The notes beneath the pieces are model-generated. The model had not been told where the DNA came from. It made no database searches and worked only from the letters and a program-made list of their open reading frames with translations. Below are positions 1 through 13,298 of a stretch of 64,000 nt of DNA, piece after piece (within the stretch, counting starts at the first letter, position 1; every line of letters starts with the position of its first letter). Made by a program: the position numbers and the translations under genes. The DNA is taken from positions 12,975,872 through 13,039,871 of the forward strand of contig NC_056524.1 in NCBI RefSeq assembly GCF_019175285.1, given 5' to 3'. Source of the DNA: Sceloporus undulatus. Lineage: Eukaryota; Chordata; Lepidosauria; Squamata; Phrynosomatidae.

Positions 1-54
1 TCCCCAGGGCCCAGTCCTTTCCCCGTTTCATCCTCACGGGAGGCTTCCTTGGGG

Positions 55-508
55 TTGGAACTGAACACGAGCCGACAGTGTGACGCTGCAGCCAAAAAGG
101 CTAATGCGATCCTAGGCTGCGTCAGTAGAAGTGGATTCTCTATGGGCAAGTGTTCCCCAGTGGTTCCCTATGGGCAAGCATGCCTTCTCTATGGGCAAGT
201 GACGAAGGGAATGCTGTGGGTGTAGCATATGCATATCTCTGTTCCAGTAAGGCTTTTGACAAGGTCCCCAGTGGCATTCTTGCAAAGAAGCTTGTAAAGT
301 GCATGCATTAGAAGAACCGGAGAACAAGAGAAGTCCCGGAGGGGGGGGGGGGGGAAGGCCGCCCCCCTCTTCAAAAAGGGGGGGGGGGGGGAAAGAGGAT
401 CCTAACAATTATTGCCAGTTAGTCTGAGATCAATCCCAGGAAAGATTCTGGAGCAGATCATTAAACAGAGGGTCTGTGAACTTCTAGAAGGCAATGCCAT
501 AATCGCAA
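55..508 (+). repeat. CR1 LINE fragments, in scrambled order, with G-rich low-complexity runs
   Basis: Three short stretches match the CR1 LINE also seen at 47.7-49.6 kb: 55-133 (3' part), about 205-305 (reverse transcriptase part, with a 'gcttttgacaagg' core) and 415-508 (more 5' part). All lie on the + strand but in reverse order. Three copies of 'ctatgggcaag' lie at 140-199, and runs of G at 341-354 and 378-391. The order suggests rearrangement or misassembly. Confidence 0.7.
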
Positions 509-578
509 TTTAGACTGGATGGCCCTTGTGCTTTCTTCCCACTCTCTGATTCTTGGATGATGGATTCTGCATATTGTC

Positions 579-684
579 TGCCCTCAAGCAGTTTCCTACT
601 TATGGTGACCCAATCCTGGGTTTTTCTTGGCAAGATTTGTTCAGAGGGGAGTTTGCCATTGCCTTTCCCTGAGACTAAGAGAGT
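579..684 (-). repeat. tRNA-type SINE fragment (BovB-like tail)
   Basis: Reverse-strand piece of the commonest SINE in this window, with 'cttggcaagatttgttcag' and 'tttgccattgcctt'. The tRNA-like head is missing. It abuts a CR1 3' end. Confidence 0.7.
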
Positions 685-835
685 GAATCATAGAATCACC
701 GAATCATGGAGTTGGAAGAGACCGCAAGGCCATCCAGCCAAACCCCATTCTGCCATGCAGGAACTCTCCATCAAAGCACCCCCAACAAATGGCCATCCAG
801 CCTCAGTCTAAAGACCTCTCAAGAAGGAGTTGGGA
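685..835 (-). repeat. CR1 LINE 3' end
   Basis: Reverse complement of the CR1 3' terminus, including the terminal 'tgattctatgattc' type motif (here 'aatcatagaatc') and the 'ggctggatggcc' segment. It ends about 100 bases before EED exon 2. Confidence 0.75.
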
Positions 836-917
836 TGGGTCTTAGGGAGGATAGTTCTTTCCTTCAGCAAGTTAGTTTCCTGTTGCTGTAACTCTTACTC
901 TTGATTTCTTCTTTTGA

Positions 918-1124
<207 letters not shown>

Positions 1125-1381
1125 TGAGAGTTGTGAGCCAACAGCATCTGGCGGGACACAGGTTTGCCTGCCTTGACTGGATTCTAAGAACAGCTTTATT
1201 GGATCAAACCAAGGCCTAAATAATCTGGTGTTTTGTTTCAAAATGAAGAGTTATGTTATCTACCAATGTGACTGTGATGGAGCTAGTAGTCACCAGTTTT
1301 TGATTTAGAAAACATGGAGGCTTGCATGCAAGGAGCGGCCATAAACTGAGTCGTATCATTAAGCCTGTTTTCTATGGCCAC

Positions 1382-1455
1382 GGTTGGGCAAACTGCAGCC
1401 CTCCAGATGTTGGTTTTCAATTCCCGCCAGTTCTAGCCAGTTTATGAAGGACTGG
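1382..1455. repeat. Short hAT-type transposon remnant
   Basis: The stretch 'gggcaaactgcagccctcc' and following bases resemble non-autonomous hAT ends scattered through this genome. Only one side is recognisable. Confidence 0.35.
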
Positions 1456-1507
1456 TAACTACATGGAACGTAAAATTAATTGGGAAACAAATCTAAAAAT
1501 CGGTAGA

Positions 1508-1797
1508 GGTTGAGTATCCATTGTCCGAAAATCTGAAATTGTCCACATGGGCGGCTGAGACAGTGACGCCGCTGCTTTCTGATAGTTCAGCTTACACAAA
1601 TTTTGCTTCATGCATATAATTATTAAAAATGTCATGTATACCATTACCTTCAAAAGGTGTATGTGAAACATAAGTTAATCTCATATTTAGCCTTAGTCCC
1701 ATTTCCAAGATATGTCATTATGTACTGTATGTGCAAATATTCCAAAACATGAAATTCAAAATACTTCTGGTCCCATGCATTTTGGCTAAGGGAAACT
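1508..1797. mobile_element. Tigger/MER2-like DNA transposon remnant
   Basis: Starts with 'ggttgagtatccattgtcc' and contains 'gtccacatgggcggctgag' and 'gtgtatgtgaaacataag', all in MER2/Tigger order. Its right end decays after 'tttggctaaggga'. Lies in EED intron 2. Related copies lie at 45036 and 46490. Confidence 0.65.
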
Positions 1798-1913
1798 GTA
1801 TACAAAAGAATTTGGTCCTGGCATATAAAACAAATGCATAGGTAGCACTTCTGCCCCACAAAAATTACATAAAATTAATAATGACTTAACTCTATTATGA
1901 TATGTGATATAAT

Positions 1914-2124
1914 AGGGTTGCCATAATTGTCCACTAAAACCAGGGACAAAATGTGGAACAAATTCTAGACCAAACTGTAGGACAACTGCAGGACAAAACT
2001 CAGCCCAAAATGTAGGACATTTAAGAAAAATGGGTTGAGTTTTGTCCTGCAGTTGTCTTATAGTCTGGTCTAGAATTTGTCCTACATTTTGTCCCTGGTT
2101 TTAGTGGACAGTTGTGGCAACCCT
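1914..2124. mobile_element. Long palindromic MITE in EED intron 2
   Basis: The two halves are near-perfect reverse complements (from 'agggttgccataattgtcc' to 'ggacagttgtggcaaccct') around a short centre near 2025. This is one large hairpin with no coding capacity. A decayed relative lies at about 32330-32405 ('tgccctacatttgtcccg'). Confidence 0.8.
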
Positions 2125-2309
2125 GTGATATGCATTGGCGAAAGTGTGACTTAAGGGGAACACTAGAGTATTATGTTGCTCTTTTGCCTGAACGTCACAT
2201 ATTTTAGCATGAAGTAATTGATTGACTAAATAAAAGTTTTTTATACAAATAAAAAACTCAAAATTAGTTTTATTACTGATTATTGGTAACCCTGGTAGAA
2301 GCTGTGAGT

Positions 2310-3441
2310 ACTAAGATTACCAACTATGGCCCTATACAGTCTGGAAGCTGCACCAAAGCTGCACTCCAGTCGTTAGGACTGGAGCGTGGCTTTGGTGCGG
2401 CTTCTGGACTCTTAGGACACATGTATCATTTAAACAGCATACCTGCAAAGTGACTCGAAGCAGCTTTATTTTGGCCGGTCTGTATCAGGCCAATGAAAAG
2501 TTTTAGATAATATAGACAACATTTTTAAAAAGTATATTTTCAGTTTCATGTTCTGTGTCAAATGTAGCAATATGCCTTGAGGCAGGTTTGATTTCCATCA
2601 AAGCACGAACTTGGATTATGATAATTAACTTTTGGCATAAACTCGTGCTTGTTCCACATGGGCTGGTTCCTTTGGTTCTATCAGACCATTTTTCTTCCTC
2701 CTAGAAACTGATGATAAACAGCACCTTGAGCAAATGTGGATTTTCACCAACTATCCTGATACAAATGGGCTTCGAAAGGTTAAACCTAGCCATTAGACTA
2801 CGTATCTTAGATATAGAACTACAGAACCACAGGAGTAAAATCAGGAATATCCCAGTTTTAGGAAGTTTGGAAATGACCTTTGCTAGACCAATCTACTTTT
2901 CCAGCCTAACAGTACCCAAATTTAGGGCAGCATTTACTGCAGCCTGCTTTAACATTCTTCCTTCTGCAGTTTTGGAAGGGAAATATAAGAAGCTCCCTTA
3001 TGAGAACCAGACATGCTCATGTTCTGACACCTCAGTGGAATCACTTCAGCATATTGTATTGTACTGCCCTTTCTGCCAAGGTGCATGCTCCTCCTTAATT
3101 CAACAGCTAATTACTATCTGACACTACTGCTCGAGGATGTAGATCTACAAATTACTGAGTATACGGCTCAGTTTTGTGCTGTCGCCAGTGGTACACGCAA
3201 ACAAATAATTAAGGATCGGACTTGTGGTTAAATGATGGAACAAGATGTTAAAGGATTGCCTCTTTTATGTTTCCTCTATGTTGATGTGTAATGCTTCCTG
3301 TTTACATGTGAATTTGGGTTTTAATTTGTTTTTTATTAGTTTTTGTAAGAATGCTTTTATTGATAGTGTTTTTATAACTTTGAGATGTTTTGGCTGAAGA
3401 CCGTAAATAAACATACATACATACATACATACTAAGATTAC
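2310..3441 (+). mobile_element. 5'-truncated non-LTR LINE insertion with target duplication
   Basis: An identical 11-base direct repeat, 'actaagattac', lies at 2310-2320 and 3431-3441. Between them, 2711-3121 stays open and ends in a Cys/His pattern (CSCSD...ESLQHIVLYCPFC) like that at the C-terminus of some LINE polyproteins (R4/Dong-like at a guess). It is followed by a T-rich 3' region, 'aataaa' and a (CATA)n tail at 3412-3430. A palindromic MITE sits inside its 5' part. Family assignment is uncertain. Confidence 0.65.
2330..2491. mobile_element. Palindromic MITE ('gcagctttattttgg' family), truncated
   Basis: Inverted halves surround 'actccagtcgttaggactgg'; the right end reads 'gcagctttattttggcc'. 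The same family occurs at 21866, 31988/32405 and 44675. Lies within the LINE insertion 2310-3441, so it was either carried by that LINE or inserted later. Confidence 0.7.
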
Positions 3442-3892
3442 TAGAATTTGGAAAAATGCTCAAGCACTACCATTTCACAGAATGTGTGACAGAATATGGT
3501 TTGTTACACCTACAGAAAAATTAACCAGCTATTTTCTTGTGGTTGGAGAAGGACTAAAGGAGCATAACTTAGTAGCATCCTGGTACCCATTTTAAATGTA
3601 TTTTTAAGAACTAAATGTTGAAGATGGTTCTCCAACTGATCAACTGGATTCTGGGCAAAGTCGGTATTAATATAGAAATGGAACAGCTAATCATAGTTCT
3701 ACTAAATATTTGTAATTTATAGATAATTTGATACTGCATATATAAAGTTATACTTCATGTATTGATATAATATTGTTGATTGGAGGGATTAGGCAGTGAG
3801 GACTGATGTATTTATCATTCTCAGAGTTTAAAAAAAGAGAAAATATACAGGTTTTGTAATTTGACTCTTAGTTATATCTCTTTCCTTTTTAG

Positions 3893-4027
<135 letters not shown>

Positions 4028-4656
4028 TGATTTGCTTTCTGCTTTTCAAATGTTGGCTCCTGGATGCTGTTGGACCAACTTCAGATATCCCAGCCACCAT
4101 GACCAGTGCAGAGTTTCTGGGAGATGTAGTCAACCAAGATTTTGAGTTCCAATACTGAGAACTACTACAACAGCTTGTGTGTGTGTTTCCAAAAGCCAAG
4201 CAATATTTCTGATTGTAAGAGTTGAATCATATGTGAGGGAAAAGAACAGTATAGTGCAAACCAGGCTTTTGCAGCTGGCTAAAATTGTAACTGGAATTTC
4301 TAACTGACCCCAGTGATTCAACTGACTATGCAACAGAGTCTGGTCTACTTTGGACTTGAAAATGCCATATCTATTATACTGGACATGCAGCTATAGCAAA
4401 TATTTCTCTGGTTAATTTTAAATATGCCTTCTCTGGCCCTGATTTTGAAGCTGCTCAAATAGTGGGACATCTTGTAACTACATGTCTATCAACTTCTTGG
4501 GAGCCAGAGCTGTGCTGTGAGCATGTCTGCTCCTTGAATATGAAATAAAGCCAAATTAATGACATAAGAGGTGGACAGGGATGAGGACAGTACAGTCTGA
4601 GCAAGTTACTGGCCTCATAATACATTGTAAATGCAGATCGGTCATTGAGACCCATG

Positions 4657-4891
4657 AGAGCCAGTGCACTGTAGTGGCTTAAGTGTTGGAGTAAGACTGC
4701 AGGGAGCCTAGAGTCTGAATCTTCACTTGGCCATGAAAGCTCATTGGGTGACCTTAGGCAAGTCACCCTCTCAGCTTCAGAAGAAAGCAATGGCAAACTC
4801 CCTTTGAACAAATCTTGTCAGGTAAATGCTTTGATGTGTTCACTTTAGGATTGCCATAAGTCAGAAATGATTTGAAAATGCACAACAACAA
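4657..4891 (+). repeat. tRNA-type SINE, near full length, ACAACAA tail
   Basis: tRNA-like head ('gtagtggcttaagtgttgg'), CORE-like body ('gtgaccttaggcaagtcac') and tail ending 'gcacaacaacaa'. Flanked by two similar ~55-base stretches (4570-4625 and 4908-4968, sharing 'gcaagttactg'), an older duplication. Confidence 0.8.
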
Positions 4892-5089
4892 TAAAACCAG
4901 AGTTATAAAAGGTGGATGGGGCTGTGGATCAATAAAGCAAGTTACTGCCTTGATAACATATTGTGCTGTTTTTATTCTCTGCCCATCCACAATAGAAGAG
5001 AGGGAAAAGTGAGTTGGGAAATATGGTTTAATGTTTCACCAATATGTGTTAAGAATTATCTTAATGTCTTTCCTTTCGTCTGCCTCTAG

Positions 5090-5221
<132 letters not shown>

Positions 5222-5259
5222 TAGGTGCTGTAAAATAAAAGGGGAGGGAGGGCACATAC

Positions 5260-5540
5260 GATATTGGTCTTAGGAAAGGTATTGAAATAAAACTGCCAGG
5301 ATCATACTGTCCTTATATAAATTTATGGTGTGACCACATTTTGAATATTGTGAACAGTTCTGGTCACCATGCTGAAAAAGGGTATTGTGGAGTTGGAAAA
5401 AATGCAGGAGATGGCAACCCAGAAGCTAGGAACAAAATTTCTGTAAGTAAAATCTAAAAAGGTTTGGAACTCTTTAGTTTTTAAAAGCCAAAAAGATGGG
5501 AATGGGGGAGAGGACAGGATAGAGAGGTATACAATTTGTA
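5260..5540 (+). repeat. Old CR1 LINE 3' fragment
   Basis: Diverged match to the CR1 3' region ('gaacagttctggtcaccat', 'ggagatggcaaccc'), in EED intron 4. More decayed than the copies at 34.8 and 50.8 kb. Confidence 0.5.
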
Positions 5541-5691
5541 TTGTTTGGAGAAAATGGATAGAGAGGTTTTTTTTTAATTATGTCTCACTAAAGAAACTAA
5601 TATGATCCAATGCAGTTTAGTAGAGGGAGATTTGGAACAATAAAAGAAAGCACTTGCTGCTTTTAAACTGTGACATTCACCTTCCCAAGAT

Positions 5692-6075
5692 GTAATAATA
5701 ATGATGATGATGATGTGATTATGATGATGATAGGATTTATTTATATGCCGCCCAATCACTGGGAATCCGAGCGGTTTACAACAGAGGGTATAATAGACAG
5801 TTCCCTGCCCTCAGGCTTACAATCTAAAAGACACAACACAAAAGGAGAAGCGAATGGTGAGGTGGGGAGGGGATCAGGTCCAGCATTGTTCTCTCCCTCT
5901 GAGGCCTGGACCAAGGCAGATGGACCGGAGGGAGGACTCTTTTTCTTAATCGAGGCCGGCTCTTCCTCTTCAGGCCCAATGGCTTTGGGTCTGTCCTTTC
6001 GCTCCTTCCCAGGCCAGAAGATGACAGTTGGAAGGAGGGAGGGGAGGGCTCTTCCTCTTCAGGCCTGATGATGAC
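5692..6075 (-). repeat. Microsatellite plus LINE/SINE 3'-tail repeat
   Basis: A (TGA)n run at 5695-5732 is followed by 'tttatatgccgcccaatcac', the reverse complement of a 3' tail seen repeatedly next to trinucleotide runs here. The following GA/TC-rich block contains two copies of 'ctcttcctcttcaggcc' (5961-5977 and 6048-6064). L2-like tail suspected. Confidence 0.45.
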
Positions 6076-7089
6076 CACAATATAGCATAGCTTTAAGACT
6101 ATTGCTTAGACTTTGCTACTGTTCATAAAATGTGTATATTCTCTCCAGTACTAGTACCAGTTGCAGGGGAACATGAAGTGGTATTATGTTCATTTTCTTG
6201 AGTTCCCATAAGCCAGAGATGGGGAAAATGCCACTTGCAGGCTGTGTGAGGCTCCCAGAGACCCCCCAGACCCCCTTTCTCAATTTTTTTGCTCCCAATT
6301 GCCCTTTAGGGGCTGTGTGGCACAACTTCTCTACTTTTGTCATTCCCTTTTAATAACAAGAAGTGACCCAGAAAGGTTACTTCCTGATAAAAAAAATGGC
6401 TTCTTCTAAGCCTAAAATGGTGGGAGGAAGGGCAAAACACAGCAAAATAGTTTTCCCTACTTCAGAATGTGTTTTGGGGCAAAATTTTTGACTTTGTAAA
6501 AAATGATGGGGCAGTGAGTGCAGCTCTCTAAAGTTTCCTTGTTGGCCAATGTGGCCTTCAAACCCCTAACAGTTGCCCAGAGTTATCATAAGGATATAAT
6601 TGGCTGCTGTGGGAACAAAATGATAAACCAGACAGGCCTCTGGTCCTTCTTGTGTTCCTTCTTGTGTTCTTAGAGATTTCCTTGTTCAGTGGGACCCAAT
6701 TCAAAGAGGTTCTAATCAAGAGTAAGTTCACCAAATAAATATTGATCTGCTACATTGCATCTGGGATCCCCCTGCTCAGTGGCCTCTCCCTGCCCAGTGT
6801 TCTGTCCATTTCCGTTCCCTACTGATCAGTTTCTTCATCTCTGTCTCCTTGCTTTGATATAACCACAGCGGGGAGTAGCATGTGCCTGCCTGTCTGTTTC
6901 CTATTCAGTGAAATCTGATCAGCATGTTCCCAAGAGGTTAATGTCATCACTGTTGTTAGGACACATGATACCCTGTGGTGTTGAGCAAGGCATATTCTCT
7001 CAGCCCATCTTTAAGAGTGGCCCACTTCATAAAGTTAACAGTGTATGCTGTTATAATAATCAGTTATAATAACATCCCTATTTAAGCCA

Positions 7090-7346
7090 ACACATCTCAG
7101 TAACATCTCAGACTATTTTACTGTAAACTGCCTCGGTCCTAATTGGAGTAGACAGGATATAAATAAAAGTTCATTATTATTATTATTATTACATGTTGTT
7201 TAATATTCTGAATGCCTTAGTAAAATATGTTTAGTAGTCAGGGGTCTAAAGTGAGTACCTTATCAAGGCTCTTTTCAAACCCGCCTCCATCCTCATAAGG
7301 GAGAGGCGAGATACAAATAAATATTATTATTATTATTATTATTAAG
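7090..7346 (+). repeat. Two L2-like 3' tails with (ATT)n
   Basis: 'aaactgcctcggtcctaatt'...'aggatataaataaa' runs into (ATT)n at 7176-7191. A second similar tail, 'gagatacaaataaatatt', runs into (ATT)n at 7321-7343. The microsatellites appear to have grown from LINE or SINE tails. Confidence 0.5.
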
Positions 7347-7372
7347 ATTGTGAACACAACATTTTAATGCAT

Positions 7373-7592
7373 GCAGAAAGATCTTGTAGCAACTTTGAGA
7401 CTAACTGAAAGAAAGAAGTTGGTAGCATGAGCTTTCGTAGATTTCAGCCTACTTCCTCAGATGCATGTTTGGACTGGAGAACCAAACATGCATCTGAAGA
7501 AGTAGGCTGAAGTCAGTGAAATCTCATGCTATTAACCTCTTTCTTTCAGTTAGTCTGAAAGGTGCTACGAGATCCTTTTCCGTACTGATTTT
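7373..7592. mobile_element. Palindromic MITE ('gactaactgaaagaaagaag' family)
   Basis: Arms 'tttgagactaactgaaagaa' and 'ctttctttcagttagtctg' face each other around 'gcatgtttggactgg'. The family recurs at 31912/32588, 36285, 42480, 43840 and 50215. In EED intron 4. Confidence 0.8.
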
Positions 7593-7987
7593 CCAAACTA
7601 ACATGGCTATACCTTTGCATTTTGATATATATTGATGAATGAGGTATATGTGGCTTTCATCACTTTATACTTTCTCTATATTACCACCCCTGCCTAAAAA
7701 TCCTCAGTTTATCTGTTTAATTACCACCTCTGCCCTAAAGTTATGGGATTTGTATTGTATTTTTAGTGGATGATTATGCAGCAGATTCAGTTTACGTAAT
7801 TGATCACTGTCTTCTACTTACTTTGTGTGCCAAATGCAAAATCATGCATAAAAACAATTAAGGAATAAACTGTGCTTTTCCAAAAAAACATAACAAAAAC
7901 CAGCATCATTGACTTATTTTGAAATTGTGAGTCAAGTGGTGGGTTTTTTTGGGATGGGCATGTTTTAAATTGTTGTCTAATATTTGA

Positions 7988-8197
<210 letters not shown>

Positions 8198-8276
8198 TAA
8201 ACCATTTCTCTGAATTTAAATATGAAATATGGAGTTGTGTTGAAGGTAATAACCTAATCTATGAATTTTGTTGTAG

Positions 8277-8393
<117 letters not shown>

Positions 8394-8771
8394 TAGAACA
8401 CAAGGAGAGAGGAGGGGAGAAGTAGGGTAGCATCAAAAAAGACCAGAAGCCTTCCACTAATGCCAAATGAAGACATGTTACAAAAAGTAATAATTTTTCA
8501 CATATTTTGTCAACATGTTTTGACAAATTAGCACTGAAAACACATACTGTAATAGCATTTGTGCCTGTAGTTTCCTCCATTACCTCTTCATTCACTACTA
8601 TTTGGGGTGATTTTGGAAATAAACAGTGTAATAGTTCAGCATTACAAGATCAGTCAGGGCATAGCTTGGATTTGTGAGAGCTTCTAAGCATCTGTGTTTA
8701 AATCTTGCTTTGCTGTTGTCTGATGAACTTGTTACTGATCCTGCCTTGTGTGAACAAATCATAGTTTAAAC

Positions 8772-8885
8772 CAGTGGTAGGCAACCAGGAATCTTCCAGA
8801 TATTCTGGGCCACAACTCCCTTATAAACCCCAACCAGCATGGCAAATGATTCTGGATCATGGAGTTGTAGTTCAAATCATTTGCG
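8772..8885. mobile_element. hAT-type MITE
   Basis: 'ccagtggtaggcaaccagg' at one end and 'atggagttgtagttc' near the other form a short palindromic element in EED intron 6. Confidence 0.45.
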
Positions 8886-8943
8886 GGGAGAGGAATACCA
8901 GGTTACATAAATCTGGTTTAATTTATCCAGAGGTCTTGGTTTA

Positions 8944-9127
8944 ACCAGGGGTTGGCAACTTACGGGCCGAATCCGGCCCGGCGAGGCCTTGGGACCGGTC
9001 CTGCCGCCGATTGCTGCCCCCACCGCAGCTTCCGTGCCGCTCCAGGTGCCATTTTGAGTTCGGCCCCCCAGTTGTCTGAGGGACAGCAACCCGGCCCCCG
9101 GCTCAAAAAGGTTGCCTACCCCTGGTG
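8944..9127. mobile_element. hAT/Charlie-like palindromic MITE
   Basis: Inverted ends 'accaggggttggcaactta' and 'aaggttgcctacccctggt' enclose a GC-rich centre with many intact CpGs. In EED intron 6. Confidence 0.7.
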
Positions 9128-9901
9128 TAAACCCAGAAGCCCGTGTTTCCATTCTTCTAGCAGTTGCACCAGAATAATGTTTTTGACTCCAAAGCTCTCC
9201 AAGATTTGTTAAAATGTGACTTGGCATTATAGCATCTCTATTAGATTGTGAGTTCATTGGAGCAGTGCCTGTTTGTGTTACCTGTTTGTGTACAGTTCTG
9301 TAATGTACTACATGTACTGATGGTAGATTTAAAAATGGGTATATATCTTTATCTTTGGAAGATGACTTTTACTTTTTCAGTAAAGCAGTACTCCAGATGA
9401 GAACAAAATAAACATAATTCTACCTAGAAACCTTTGCTCCAAATGTTTTTGTATATAGATTATAGTCACATTTAGGGCTTTGAGAGTTTCCGTGAGAGTT
9501 AGGTGAAAGGGATTTAAGTTAATGATGGTTTTCTGAATGCTGCATGTTATATCATGTTACACCAGTGATCTGTTTCATGTGCTATTGCTGTGAGAGGAGA
9601 TGTTGCTCAAAGACAAGGAAATGTTCATCAGGGTTCTGTTTTTCTCTTAAAAAACCAGCATCAAGAGAAATGTAATGTTTCATTGCTCTTTCTTGAATAA
9701 GGATACATATCAATATTACATTGAGAAATGAGACATAGCAAGTATAGACAAGCTATTGTATGAATCTAGTTTCTTAGCCATGATTGAAGTAGCTGCTATC
9801 ATCAATATTTTTTGTATACCATTTATAAAATGAACTGTGTAGTTAATCAGAATGTGATTTTCAGTTAAATGGCTGCTTAAACTAATCACAAGAAGTGCTG
9901 A

Positions 9902-10162
<261 letters not shown>

Positions 10163-10426
10163 TAATTGATTTTGGGTACTTAGAGATAAGGCCTTTGTTG
10201 TGCAATCATGCTATTATATTCAGATAATTTTATATGGCGTCCAGATTATTTTGTATTCTGTTCAAGATAGAATAGCTGCCTAATGATGTTCAGTTGCTAA
10301 CATTAAGAGCCCTTGGTGTGGAAGCACACTGTGCAGCCGTCAGTGGTTGTTGTCTTGCCTTCTAGTCTGATTCAATTTTAATGTTTGGTGCAAAACCTAA
10401 AAAGCTATTACATTTTGTGCATGTAG

Positions 10427-10561
<135 letters not shown>

Positions 10562-11147
10562 TAAAGGCAGTCCTGAACTGACTGTGTTTTCTTCCCTCTA
10601 GTACATTTTTAATCTCTTCACTGATATCTTATCAATGCTTTCAAAAGCTGATAAATGTCTGGATCAAAAAAAGGGATAGCTTCTAAATTGTCCTTTGACT
10701 TCTTTGTCACTATAGGTATAGGCACTTGGCAGCACTGTCCTGCATGTGTTTTAGATAGAAATACGTCTAATTCAGTTCAGAAGGGCTTATGCTCAATGTA
10801 ATGGCCATAGAACTGCAGCATAAATACTGATATTCCACTTTCTCTTTTGATACAGGACAAGCTTTACAGTGTTATCATTGGATTTTATTAGTTTTTTTTA
10901 ATGCTTTGTAAGCAGGAGGGACGTATGGAGCCGTATTACAGTAACAGTTCCCAAAAAATCTGATACTGATTTCATCCCCTGGGGAGTCTTTAAACCACAG
11001 GGTTCTGGTTTAGATGTTCCAGGAGATGGTCTTTTTTTTTTTTTTAATAAAAAAAAATCAATATGCTCACTGAAACTAAGTAGACATGAGCAGGATGGAA
11101 CAGGTGGACACATGTCAGTTCTGGACTGAGAAGCTATAGATTGTTAC

Positions 11148-11542
11148 CATATCTACCATACATACTAGACTGTAAGTCAGTCACTTGTATGAATTGAGGG
11201 CAGGTTTTGAGACCAAAATTATGGATTTTTACATGGCCCATGGATAAGTTGAGGGTAAAATTTAGAGGCATGTAACACAGGATCTAAAGGACAAAGGAAA
11301 GGAAAACAATGCCAAAGAACTTACAAGATTCCAGCAAGCTCAATTGTTTGTGCTCATACTAAAGGCTGGATGAATGAGAGAGTTGAAGGGGGATCACCAC
11401 TTCCAGAACAGATTATACTCTTTCCTTACCAGGGGATGGCTCCTTTTTAAATAAGAGTTAAAAGTTAATATTTACATTGACCCATAGATAAGTTGATTCA
11501 GTTTTTTTGGATCAATTTTTTTGACTAAAATTTCTAGACTTA
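11148..11542. mobile_element. Palindrome-ended DNA transposon remnant
   Basis: Same family as 53536-53941: 'gcaggttttgagaccaaaat', 'taaaatttagaggcatgtaa' and 'agacttata' at the right end. The right end directly abuts the TA of the next element. Confidence 0.55.
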
Positions 11543-11544
11543 TA

Positions 11545-11798
11545 CAGTGGTACCTCGGGATACGAAATACCCAGGTTACGAAATTTTCGGGATACGAAAA
11601 AATCCCATAGGGAATTATTGTTTCGGGTTACGAATGTTTTTTCGGGTTACGAAAAAACTTTTGGTGCTTTTTTCGGCTTTTTCGCACGGAATCGCGGCTT
11701 TTCCCCATTAGCGCCTATGGCAATTCGGCTTACGAAGGCTTTTCGGGTTACGAAAGCGGCCGCGTTACGAATTAATTTCGTAACCCGAGGCACCACTG
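11545..11798. mobile_element. Tc1/mariner-type (Tigger/pogo-like) MITE with TA duplication
   Basis: Terminal inverted repeats 'cagtggtacctcgggatacg' and its complement (ending 'cgaggcaccactg') are flanked by TA at 11543-11544 and 11799-11800. Inside are several copies of 'tcgggttacgaa'. CpGs are well kept, which suggests a fairly young insertion. In EED intron 8. Confidence 0.85.
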
Positions 11799-11870
11799 TA
11801 TGTGGGTATATACAGTATATCCCACCTGTCTCCCAAGATGGGGGTCAAGGTGGCTTAAAATGATTTTTAA

Positions 11871-12131
<261 letters not shown>

Positions 12132-12294
12132 TAAAAATAATATGTTCACAGTTTTATATTTTGATTTTTGGAAGCCTTAAAAGCTCTTTAACTGATGGAA
12201 TAGGAACATACAAAATGCAATGGAATAGCATCTTCCTGTGTCTTTAATAATAATTTTACTCCTCACAATAAATTTTCTGCAAATGTTAGGTTGA

Positions 12295-12534
<240 letters not shown>

Positions 12535-13035
12535 TAAGATGGGGCAATAGTTCATAAAATCTGTGGGAAAGCCACATGGAGTATATAGAAGTTAATCAGG
12601 GTTTTAATGTAGGAGTGGAAAAAGTATAATATTGATGGATGTTAACTCTCATAATCGTTGGCCATTGATTGTACTGGCTGGGACTGATGAAACTTGCTGT
12701 GAGTTAATGTATGGAAGGTTTTGTGCTTTTGATCCTGATTTAGTGGATGTTCCCTGTGTAACTGCATATCGATATGTTCAATGTTGGGAATGATGTGAGA
12801 AGTTATGAGAAGTGGGCAAATGCAGAAGCTCAGGGAACTTGATAGTGACACTTACTGAGTTTAGTGTGCTTGGGAAATGCTCACCAGTGAACTCCTGTCC
12901 TTATTACTGTATGTTCCATGTCACATCTGAAGGGTGCTGGATGTGGTAAAGCTGATCTTGGAAGTGGTCATCTACTAGGCTTTGGTGGTGTCTCATACTA
13001 AACAATCACACTCAGATTCCCTCCATCTTACTGTA

Positions 13036-13180
13036 TAGACCAGTGGTTCCCAACCATTGGTCCTCCAGATGATTTGTACTTCAGCTCCCATAATTTTGAC
13101 TGTTGGCCAAGTTGGCTGGGGCTTTTGGGAGCTGAAGTCCAAAGCAAATGGAGGACCAAAGGTTGGAAACCACTGTGTGT
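13036..13180. mobile_element. hAT-type palindromic MITE
   Basis: Inverted arms 'cagtggttcccaaccattgg' and 'ccaaaggttggaaaccactg' flank 'gttggccaagttggctgggg'. In EED intron 10, about 45 bases before exon 11. Same family at 18753, 29245 and 33538. Confidence 0.8.
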
Positions 13181-13196
13181 GACTGCAACACATTGA

Positions 13197-13298
<102 letters not shown>

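Noticed and set aside
5670-6068. Long open frame with Asp and Met runs
   Set aside because: It is produced by a (TGA)n microsatellite and an L2-like tail; no conserved domain.
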